Source of the DNA: Planctomycetota bacterium
GTDB taxonomy: Bacteria; Planctomycetota; Planctomycetia; Planctomycetales; Planctomycetaceae
Assembly (NCBI GenBank): GCA_027624335.1
Contig: JAQBWV010000051.1
Location: forward strand, 1 to 33,162
Reading direction: 5' to 3'
Length of the DNA: 33,162 nucleotides
Below the pieces are notes generated by a model. The model had not been told where the DNA came from. It did not search any database and was given only the letters and a program-made list of their open reading frames with translations. Positions 7,501 to 15,129 of the stretch are shown here, in pieces (position 1 is the first letter of the stretch; each line of letters begins with the position of its first letter). The position numbers and the translations under genes are program-made.

Positions 7501-9126
7501 ATGAGTGATGAAAAGCGAAACGGAATGCCGCTGCATTTTCGAATTTTGATTGCACTCGTCGTTGGGACAGTCGTCGGCGTAGCGATCAATCCCGGAGCGA
7601 TCGAATTACCTGATGAGCAGATCGAGGTTGACGCTCGGGCGACTGAATACATAAATCCGGATATGAGCAAAGCATTCCTGGCTCGCATCACGGACCCCGG
7701 CGGCTTTGAAACTGTGCTCCGACGATTCGAGTCAGCGAGTGACTTTAATGTTGCGTATTCGGTCATTCTGAATTTCGACAAGCCAACAGTTGTTGATGTG
7801 ACCAACCGCGACGTTCACATTGAGGAAACTGCCGGCCGAATCACGATTGACTACACGAGAAAACACAATGGTCAGCCGGTGTCGACGACGGTGAAAGCAG
7901 ACTCGTCGGAAGAACTGCCGAAACACTGGCGTGAGTTTCACGCTCAACACGGCGGCGGATGGCGGCGGATGTTGACCTCAGCAGCGAAGTATGGCGGCGA
8001 CCTCTTTCTGCGATTGCTCAAGATGATCACGGTTCCGTTGATCGTCACTTCGCTCATTACAGGCGTCGCCGGGCTTGATAACACCAGCCGATTCGGAGCC
8101 ATGTTTGGTCGAACACTCGCTTACTACGGCATCACCAGCATGCTGGCGATTACGACCGGGCTGATTATCGTCAACATCATCCGACCGGGAATTGGAGCCG
8201 AACTTCCAGGCGGAACTGAAGCCGTGCTGGCTGGTGGCGAACAATCGTTGACCGGAATCCTGCTCGGCCTTGTCGACAATATGATTCCGACTAACCCGAT
8301 TCAGTCTCTGGCATCGAGCAGCTTTCTGTCGATCATCACGTTCAGCATTATTTTTGCTGTGTTCATTGTGCGGACTGGCGGCGAAACTGCTCGTGTGCTG
8401 CGCGAGTTCTTCCAGGCGGCCTTCGACGTGATGATGCGGCTGACGATGGCGATTATTTCGCTTGCTCCGTACGGAGTCTTCTGCTTCATGGTCTACGCGA
8501 CGGCTTCTCAGGGGCTCGCAATCTTCGCGACGCTGGCGTGGTACATGCTCGCCGTATTTCTCGCACTGGCTGTGCATGCCTGCATCACACTGCCGCTGAT
8601 CGTAAAATTCGTTGCGAAGCGTTCGCCGCTGGAATTCGCTCGCGCGATGAGCCCCGCTCTAATGACAGCATTCTCGACCGCATCGTCAAACGGCACACTC
8701 CCGCTAACGATGACTTGTGTTGAAGACCGCGCGAAGGTTTCAAACAAAGTCAGTTCGTTTGTGCTACCGCTCGGAGCGACCGTCAACATGGACGGAACTG
8801 CTCTCTACGAAGCCGTCGCCGTGTTGTTTATCGCTCAGGCTTATCGCGGCGACCTTGTTCTGGCCGATCAGATTCTGGTTGCCATCACGGCGTTGCTGGC
8901 AAGTGTCGGCGCTGCGGGGATTCCTCACGCTGGACTGGTCATGATGGCGATCGTGCTGCAGGCGGTGAACCTGCCGCTTGAGGCGCAAGGCATTATCATT
9001 GCCGTCGATCGGGTACTCGACATGTGCCGCACTTCAGTCAACGTCTGGAGCGATTCCTGCGGTTGTGCAGTCATTGCTGGACTGGATCGTCATGCCGATG
9101 CGGCAGAATCATCCTCGACCGTGTGA
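7501..9126 (+). CDS. Dicarboxylate/amino acid:cation symporter (Glt/DctA family) with extra domain
   Basis: A 541-residue Na+ or H+ coupled symporter of the GltP/DctA (DAACS) family. The start is the ATG at 7501, with AGGGGA six bases upstream; a start 60 bases earlier lacks this. Family motifs are GGDLFLRLLKMITVPLIVTSL, the HP1 equivalent STASSNGTLPLT, NMDGTALYE, the HP2 region GIPHAGLVMM and DRVLDMCRTSVNVWSD. The usual glutamate/aspartate-binding residues around DRxxDMxRTxxNV are kept, so an acidic amino acid or dicarboxylate substrate is likely. Unusually, about 110-130 residues (roughly 31-160), containing a soluble-looking beta-rich stretch, are inserted between TM1 and TM2, probably on the outer face. 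Confidence 0.93.
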   Translation: MSDEKRNGMPLHFRILIALVVGTVVGVAINPGAIELPDEQIEVDARATEYINPDMSKAFLARITDPGGFETVLRRFESASDFNVAYSVILNFDKPTVVDVTNRDVHIEETAGRITIDYTRKHNGQPVSTTVKADSSEELPKHWREFHAQHGGGWRRMLTSAAKYGGDLFLRLLKMITVPLIVTSLITGVAGLDNTSRFGAMFGRTLAYYGITSMLAITTGLIIVNIIRPGIGAELPGGTEAVLAGGEQSLTGILLGLVDNMIPTNPIQSLASSSFLSIITFSIIFAVFIVRTGGETARVLREFFQAAFDVMMRLTMAIISLAPYGVFCFMVYATASQGLAIFATLAWYMLAVFLALAVHACITLPLIVKFVAKRSPLEFARAMSPALMTAFSTASSNGTLPLTMTCVEDRAKVSNKVSSFVLPLGATVNMDGTALYEAVAVLFIAQAYRGDLVLADQILVAITALLASVGAAGIPHAGLVMMAIVLQAVNLPLEAQGIIIAVDRVLDMCRTSVNVWSDSCGCAVIAGLDRHADAAESSSTV

Positions 9127-9932
9127 CTTCGTCCGCCCGGTGCCTCAACAGTAAAGCCAGTGGCATACGTTTCAAGGGTGTGCAATACAATTCGCAACGA
9201 AAAACCATCCGGCATCACTGAAGATGTCAGAGGGTTTATGGGTCGAATCGTGGTCGCAGCCAGTGCTTCACGTTCTATGTGGCGATGATCGACGCCAGCA
9301 CGAACGAGATGCAGGCGACTCCCGCAATGACAAAGCTGCGGACTGCGCCAACCTGTTTGTGACTTCTACTATCCGCGTTTCGAGCCTCGACCTGATCTCG
9401 CATCTGGTCGTTGATCCACGAAACGAAGGAAACGCTCAGCTCCATTGAAACTGCAGATGAGTTCATGCGAATCCACTCCGGGAAGCTGGTGGGTAAGAAA
9501 CCATCACAGAGAGGACTCACCGTGTGGTGGCCTGAGTGACGGGAGGGGGGTAATCGGGCTGAGACAACTGCCAGGCCGTTGTCTGTTTCTGCCAACCAGT
9601 TAGCTGACAGTTTTATCGGCAGACGAGGAAGACAGAGTCGAGTTTTCCGTCATCAGACTCTGGAGAAACTACCTCACGTCTGCACGAAAAGACTATAGCC
9701 CGGAATTGACTCATTGGTCGGGATAGTTTGTCTGGTGAATCTGAGAAACATGTCATCGACGGACCCACTCTTCCGCCTGTGAGTATCGCGACGATGATCG
9801 GTTGCGACAGGAATTCCTTAACGGGTCTCGATAGACTTTCCGCGGTATTCGAGACTGTCGGCAGAGGCACGCGAGGTCGCGTTCGCAGTTGTTCGGCATC
9901 AGTTCGTTGCTCACGGAGAGAAGCGGAAAGCG
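9127..9932. other. 806-base spacer, one weak small ORF only
   Basis: Between the symporter and cmk I find no tRNA-like fold, no family-recognisable protein and no strong terminator. The only candidate is a short membrane-anchored peptide on the minus strand (9275-9466). The final ~200 bases before cmk probably hold its promoter, but no convincing -35/-10 pair can be assigned. Confidence 0.5.
9275..9466 (-). CDS. Possible small membrane-anchored protein
   Basis: A 63-residue frame from the ATG at 9466, with GGAG nine bases upstream. It has a polar N-terminal half (WINDQMRDQVEARNADSR) and a single C-terminal hydrophobic segment (SFVIAGVACISFVLASIIA), the form of a tail-anchored small protein. 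I recognise no family, and the frame could be open by chance. A longer frame to 9595 looks unlike protein. Confidence 0.35.
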   Translation of the reverse strand: MNSSAVSMELSVSFVSWINDQMRDQVEARNADSRSHKQVGAVRSFVIAGVACISFVLASIIAT

Positions 9933-10616
9933 ATGATTATTACGATCGACGGGCCGGCTGGTGCCGGCAAAAGCACAGCAGCACGGATGCTGGCAGAACG
10001 TCTTGGTTTCGAGTTCCTCGACACCGGAGCCATGTACCGAGCTGTCGCGTGGGCCTGCGTCGACAGAAACATCGATCTGACCGACTCAGCCGCTGTGACC
10101 GAAACCGCCTCGACTATCGCGATTCACTTTGAAGAAGACCGCATCGTCTGTAATGGCCGGGATGTGACTGTTGAAATTCGCTCGCCTGAAGCCAGCCACG
10201 CAGCATCGATCGTGGCGGCTGTTCCCGGAGTGCGTCTAGAAATGGTCCGGCTGCAGAGAGAGTCTGCGTCGGAATGCGACTGCGTGACAGAAGGCCGCGA
10301 CCAGGGAAGTGAAGTCTTCCCCAATGCCGAATGCAAATTCTTTCTGACCGCCGACCCTCAAGAGCGAGCTGAACGGCGACTGCTTGAGTTGCAGAACCGT
10401 GGGCAGTCGAGATCGCTCGAAGAAGTACTGTCTCAGATCGTGGACCGTGACGAACGTGATTGCACTCGAGATATTGGCCCTCTGGTCATGGCAGAAGATG
10501 CCGTCCAGGTGGACACGTCCGGTCGAACAATCGATGAGGTGGTGGACTTCCTGGAAAACACCTCGCGTGAGCGACTCGATAATCCCAACCGGACGCACGC
10601 CTGGCCACGGCCCTGA
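9933..10616 (+). CDS. cmk: Cytidylate kinase
   Basis: A 227-residue nucleoside monophosphate kinase that phosphorylates CMP and dCMP with ATP. The P-loop GPAGAGKST lies at 7-15, followed by LDTGAMYRAVAWA, the CMP-binding segment. EIRSPEASHAASIVAAVPGVR and CVTEGRDQGSEVFPNAECKFFLTADPQERAERR match the substrate-binding and lid regions; the usual GRDIGT is here GRDQGS. The length is normal. The ATG is preceded by a purine-rich stretch (GGAGAGAAGCGGAAAGCG). In many bacteria cmk precedes rpsA, but here S1 lies 15 kb away. Confidence 0.95.
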   Translation: MIITIDGPAGAGKSTAARMLAERLGFEFLDTGAMYRAVAWACVDRNIDLTDSAAVTETASTIAIHFEEDRIVCNGRDVTVEIRSPEASHAASIVAAVPGVRLEMVRLQRESASECDCVTEGRDQGSEVFPNAECKFFLTADPQERAERRLLELQNRGQSRSLEEVLSQIVDRDERDCTRDIGPLVMAEDAVQVDTSGRTIDEVVDFLENTSRERLDNPNRTHAWPRP

Positions 10617-10639
10617 AACGGCGCCGGAGCAATCGGCAT

Positions 10640-10667
10640 AACCGGCAAGGTCAAACTTCACCGGTTT
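10640..10667 (+). terminator. Probable terminator of cmk
   Basis: AACCGG (10640-10645) pairs with CCGGTT (10661-10666), with AAG/CTT inside the loop, and a partial T-rich tail (TTTCTCCGGTTTT) follows. The stem is short, 25 bases after the stop codon. The rest of the spacer to 10961 shows nothing I can name; it includes an ATG frame at 10771 that I reject. Confidence 0.45.
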
Positions 10668-10960
10668 CTCCGGTTTTACTGATCCGATCAATCCGGCAGT
10701 CTCTGAGTAATCTGCGGAGACTTGACTCCAATCGACCGGCCTTCTGACCGATCAGACAACGCAGGAGTCAATGCTGTCGTTGCTGTACGCGCGGAGCGTC
10801 AGCTCGCCGCTTCTGCGCGTCTGGGAATGGAACGGTTGGTTGTTGCGAACTGAGGTTACAGGTCGCCCGCTTCGAATGCGTTGCGAGCCTTCGTCCGAGC
10901 GTCGTCCGACGAACGTTCACGGCTGGCCATTGCGGAAGTCGAGTCAGGATCCAAATCTTC

Positions 10961-13510
10961 ATGCCGCACTTGAGCAACATGATTTTCGCGTTGAGTCGAC
11001 GTCGCCGATCTCGACGACGAATCGATGGGCGTCGTTGCTCGACGGAGACGCTTGAACGCAGAATTCTTCTGACGTTTGACCCAAGTCCTCTTGAGCAGGA
11101 GATGCTTGAATACCTCAATCGGTTTCGGGACAACCCTCAGGCCGAACTGGACGCTCTGCTGTCCAGCTATCCGAGTCCGCTTACGGCTCGGGATCCCGAC
11201 GTTCAAACGGCACTGGACTTCTTCAACGTGGATGGTGCCACGCTTGCAAATCAGTTTGCGGGACTTAATCCAGCACCGCCGCTCGCCTGGAATGAAGCGC
11301 TTTACAACGCAGCAAACGCACACAACTCATTGATGATCCAGAACGACCTGCAGTCTCATCAGTTACCGGGTGAAGCTGGACTGCTGGACCGGATCGTGTC
11401 CGCCGGGTACGACTGGCAGTTCTCGGTTCGAGTGGGAGAAAACGTTTTCGCATATTCTCTGACGCCAGCTTATGGCCATGCCGCGTTTGTGATTGACTGG
11501 GGATTTGGTCCCAATGGAATCCAGAATCCAGCTGGTCATCGAGTCAACATGCTCGATCAGGGATTTCAGGAAGTCGGAATTTCTATCACCGAAGAATCCA
11601 ACCCGGCGACCGACGTTGGTCCGCTGGTGATTTCTCAGGAGTTTGGAAGACGAGGTAACTACGGCGCGCCGGCAGTGCTGGGCATTGTCTATGACGACCT
11701 TAATGGCGACGGATTCTACAACGCGGGCGAAGGACTCTCTGGGGTCAACATCGAGTTGTCCGGTCCAAACGGAACATTCACAACATCGTCCCTGACCGCC
11801 GGCGGTTATCAGATCAAAGTGCCGAGCGGTGAATACATCGCGACCGCGTCCGGTGGAAGTCTGGGTGCATCAATTCAACAGTTCAACGTCAGCGTCGGCG
11901 GCAGCAACAAGAAGGTCGACTTCGAAGTGTCCGATCTTCCTGCCAGCCCAACACACACCATTAATCTTGCTGACGGCATTCCGCACTCGGTGACCGTTCA
12001 GGATGATGGCATTGTCGGCAACGGCATGAGTCAGGTTGCCATCGACGGAGTTGTCACCACGTTCGCGACTCCCACGACGACGATCATCATCAACGGTGGC
12101 GACAACGCTGACACGATTTTCGTGACGAGTCTCGACAGCACGTTCACTGGTAGCGTTGTTATCGTCGGGAACGACGGCAACGACGTCATTGACGTCTCAG
12201 CAATCGGGCTGACCACAAGTTTGAGTGGCGACGGGGGCGACGACATTCTGAACGGTGGAAGCGGTCAGGATTTTCTGAATGGTGGCTCGGGCGACGACAC
12301 GATCACCGGTTCTGACAACAACGACACTCTTAACGGCGGTTCCGGACGAGACCTGCTGGACGGTGGAAACGGCGATGATCGAATTTCTGGTCAGGGATCA
12401 AGTGGTGACATTCTGATTGGCGGACCAGGAAACGATCGGCTCGATGGTGGATCGGGTGTCGACACTCTCTTCGAGATGGCAGACACCGACTTTGCACTCA
12501 CGTCAACCCGCTTGACGGGAATCGGGACAGACCAGCTGATCAGCATCGAGCGAGTTGCGCTGTTCGGAGGAAACAGCAACAATCGCATCGACGCCAGCCT
12601 GTTTACCGGGCCAGGCATCGAAGGCGTGCTCTTGTTGGGAGGAGCAGGCGACGATCTGCTGATCGGCTCGCCACACATCGATCAACTGAACGGCTCGGGC
12701 GGGGACGACACCCTGTTGGGTGGAGACAGCCGGGACACACTGCGAGGCGGGAGCGGTGCCGATTCACTCAATGGCGAGTCCGGCAACGATCTGGTCGTCG
12801 GGCAGGGTGGTTCGGGTGACTCGTTAACCGGTGGCGAAGGAAACGACACGCTCAATGGCGGTTCCGGATCGGATTTTCTGATCGAAGCAGGTGACGCCGA
12901 CTTGACACTCACAAATACAACTCTCAGCGGAATCGGTAGCGACAGTTTCACGGCGCTGGAGATATTTCAGATTACCGGAGGCACCTCTGCCAACAGGATT
13001 GACGCGTCCGCATTTTCACTCGCCGGTGCAACACTTTCAGTCAACGGTGAAGGTGGCAATGACACCATTATCGGCTCATCGCTGAACGATGTGCTCAATG
13101 GTGGAGACGGCAATGACATCGTACTGGGACGCGACGGAAACGATCTCATCAACGGGGACGATGGTGACGACACGCTCAACGGAGGGTCCGGCAACGACAC
13201 GCTGATTGGTGGCGCTGGCGCGGACGGTCTATCGGGTTTTACAGGCAACGACGTGCTCGACGGTAAGTCTGGCAACGACACGCTGTTTGGTCGCGAAGGC
13301 AACGATACATTACTCGGGGCAGGTGGCGACGACACGGTTATCGGCGGAGACGGCAGGGACATTCAGCGTGGTCATGGCGGGACGGACGTGCTTGTCGGCG
13401 GCAACGGTGGCAACGACCCTGATCCCGGTGATCAGCTTTTCGGGGAACTCTCTGAGATCGACGAAGCATTCCAGTTTGACCCGCTGCCTGATTGGGTCGA
13501 CAGTGTGTAG
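10961..13510 (+). CDS. Exported CAP-domain protein with SdrD-like domain and RTX repeats
   Basis: An 849-residue secreted protein. The N-terminus has an arginine-rich stretch and then LERRILLTF (residues ~31-39), the LEPR-like motif often seen at the start of large exported planctomycete proteins. Residues ~45-235 form a CAP/SCP-PR1 domain (EQEMLEYLNRFRDNPQAE; GHRVNMLDQGFQEVGISI). Residues ~240-325 look like an SdrD B-type or prealbumin-like domain (GIVYDDLNGDGFYNAGEGLSGV). From ~400 to ~835 there are over twenty RTX nonapeptides of GGxGxDxLx type, which bind calcium and fold as beta-rolls. Two ~65-residue non-RTX modules (from ~504 and ~641) interrupt the array and resemble each other. An in-frame ATG 18 bases later is a possible alternative start. 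The ligand is unknown; a cell-surface or adhesive role is inferred. Confidence 0.88.
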   Translation: MPHLSNMIFALSRRRRSRRRIDGRRCSTETLERRILLTFDPSPLEQEMLEYLNRFRDNPQAELDALLSSYPSPLTARDPDVQTALDFFNVDGATLANQFAGLNPAPPLAWNEALYNAANAHNSLMIQNDLQSHQLPGEAGLLDRIVSAGYDWQFSVRVGENVFAYSLTPAYGHAAFVIDWGFGPNGIQNPAGHRVNMLDQGFQEVGISITEESNPATDVGPLVISQEFGRRGNYGAPAVLGIVYDDLNGDGFYNAGEGLSGVNIELSGPNGTFTTSSLTAGGYQIKVPSGEYIATASGGSLGASIQQFNVSVGGSNKKVDFEVSDLPASPTHTINLADGIPHSVTVQDDGIVGNGMSQVAIDGVVTTFATPTTTIIINGGDNADTIFVTSLDSTFTGSVVIVGNDGNDVIDVSAIGLTTSLSGDGGDDILNGGSGQDFLNGGSGDDTITGSDNNDTLNGGSGRDLLDGGNGDDRISGQGSSGDILIGGPGNDRLDGGSGVDTLFEMADTDFALTSTRLTGIGTDQLISIERVALFGGNSNNRIDASLFTGPGIEGVLLLGGAGDDLLIGSPHIDQLNGSGGDDTLLGGDSRDTLRGGSGADSLNGESGNDLVVGQGGSGDSLTGGEGNDTLNGGSGSDFLIEAGDADLTLTNTTLSGIGSDSFTALEIFQITGGTSANRIDASAFSLAGATLSVNGEGGNDTIIGSSLNDVLNGGDGNDIVLGRDGNDLINGDDGDDTLNGGSGNDTLIGGAGADGLSGFTGNDVLDGKSGNDTLFGREGNDTLLGAGGDDTVIGGDGRDIQRGHGGTDVLVGGNGGNDPDPGDQLFGELSEIDEAFQFDPLPDWVDSV

Positions 13511-13699
13511 AGGCATCGAAAACCCAACACTGTGAGGAAACCTGTCATGCTACGCAAAGAAACGAGTCGTCTGTGTTTGCCGGCCCGCACTGTTTCGCTC
13601 GTTTGTCTCACTCAGGATGACAGACCAACTGAATGACAGACTGGCTGACAGTTATCGAATTATTGTCCATTGTTCCCGAGTTTCGTCCCGGAAGTACGC

Positions 13700-15091
13700 A
13701 TGACCGGCGAGCGAGTTCTTTTTGTGACCGGACGCTTTGCAGAAGAACCTCTGCGCAAAGTCGTCGGTGAACTCGCTGGAGAAGTTGGTTTCGAGAGTCA
13801 CGTCGCTGTCACAAAGATCAGTGTCGCCGCGCTGTTGCACGTTGACTGGCTGGCAGGACAGCTTCACATCGACGAGCCGTTTGATCGAGTCATTCTACCG
13901 GGCTGGTGTCAGGGCGATCTGGCGAAACTGGCGTCTCAGTTTGGAATCCCTTTCGAGCTGGGTCCCAAAGACCTGTTTGACCTGCCGGAACATTTCGGCA
14001 GAGGGCACAGCAAACCGGTGGACCTGTCGCAGTACAACATCGAGATCCTTGCCGAAATCAATCACGCGCCGAGGATGACAGATGACGAAATTGTTTCACT
14101 GGCCAACCGCTATCGAAGCAGCGGTGCCGACCTGATTGATCTTGGATGCATTCCTGGAGAATCGTGGAGCCGCGTCAGCGATGTGACCAGGCTGCTGATC
14201 GATCGCGGTCTGCGTGTCTCGATCGACAGCTTTGACCGCAAAGAAGTTGAAGCCGCAGTCGATGCCGGCGCGGAACTCGTGCTGAGCTGTAACCAGTCAA
14301 ACGTCGAGTGGGCATCTCAGCTTGGTGTGGAACTTGTTGCGATTCCAGAAGCGCCGTTCTCGCTGAAAACTCTGGACCACACGGTTCAGGATCTGACCGA
14401 CTGTGGTGCGAAATTCCGCATCGATCCGATTCTGGAACCCATCGGGTTTGGCTTTGCCGCATCACTGGCAAGATATTTCGACGCACGGCGACGCTGGCCG
14501 GAACTTGACATCATGATGGGCATTGGAAATCTGACTGAACTGAGCGAAGTTGATTCAGCCGGGATCAATTTCGTTCTGGCGGGAATTTGTGAGGAACTCG
14601 GAATTCACAGCGTGTTGACGACCGAGGTCATTAACTGGGCTCGCTCTTCCGTGCGGGAATTCGATCTGGCTCGACGACTGACCCGGCACAGTCTTCAGAA
14701 TCACGCATTGCCGAAACACGTCGATTCGAAGCTCGTCGTTCTGCGAGATTCCAAACTCAGAGTTTCAGGCGAGGATGTGCTGCAGTCTCTGGCCAAACAG
14801 ATCCGCGATCCCAACTATCGCATCTTCGCCGAGCGAGGAGAGATTCACGTCATGAACCGCGACGGTTACTGGCGAGGCACGGATCCCTTTGAACTGTTTC
14901 GGCAGGTGCGTGCCGGTATCGAAACGCCGCTGTCAGAAGCCCACACCTTTTACCTTGGCTATGAAGTCTGCAAAGCCGCCACAGCACTTCAGCTTGGAAA
15001 ACAGTACACGCAGGATGAAGAGCTGACGTGGGGATTCCTATCCGATAATTCCGAGTGGGATTCGTCCGGCCGACACAGCATCGACTGCTGA
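13700..15091 (+). CDS. Dihydropteroate synthase-related protein (TIGR00284/DUF6513)
   Basis: A 463-residue protein. The start is the ATG at 13700, with GGAAG six bases upstream; an upstream TTG has none. The N-terminal ~120 residues match the DUF6513 type (GERVLFVTGRFAEEPLRKVV; VILPGWCQGDL). Residues ~125-350 form a TIM-barrel like dihydropteroate synthase (ILAEINHAPRM; GADLIDLGCIPGE; RVSIDSFDRKEVEAAVDAGAELVLSCN). The family is known from methanogens, methylotrophs and planctomycetes with tetrahydromethanopterin-linked C1 genes, though its reaction is not settled. Folate-type DHPS motifs are only partly kept, so it should not be called folP. The gene is convergent with the aldehyde:ferredoxin oxidoreductase, with 38 bases between them. 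Confidence 0.85.
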   Translation: MTGERVLFVTGRFAEEPLRKVVGELAGEVGFESHVAVTKISVAALLHVDWLAGQLHIDEPFDRVILPGWCQGDLAKLASQFGIPFELGPKDLFDLPEHFGRGHSKPVDLSQYNIEILAEINHAPRMTDDEIVSLANRYRSSGADLIDLGCIPGESWSRVSDVTRLLIDRGLRVSIDSFDRKEVEAAVDAGAELVLSCNQSNVEWASQLGVELVAIPEAPFSLKTLDHTVQDLTDCGAKFRIDPILEPIGFGFAASLARYFDARRRWPELDIMMGIGNLTELSEVDSAGINFVLAGICEELGIHSVLTTEVINWARSSVREFDLARRLTRHSLQNHALPKHVDSKLVVLRDSKLRVSGEDVLQSLAKQIRDPNYRIFAERGEIHVMNRDGYWRGTDPFELFRQVRAGIETPLSEAHTFYLGYEVCKAATALQLGKQYTQDEELTWGFLSDNSEWDSSGRHSIDC

Positions 15092-15129
15092 GGAACACCA
15101 ATACTTTTCCTGTATGCAGCATTGTAGAG

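Noticed and set aside
10771-11055. ATG frame with GGAG just upstream, overlapping the start of the RTX protein
   Set aside because: The ribosome-site spacing is only about three bases, the composition is unlike protein, and it overlaps a well-supported gene.
12967-13362. Long Ser/Pro-rich open frames on the minus strand of the RTX region
   Set aside because: They arise from the repeated GGxGxD codons read backwards; no start signal and no family.
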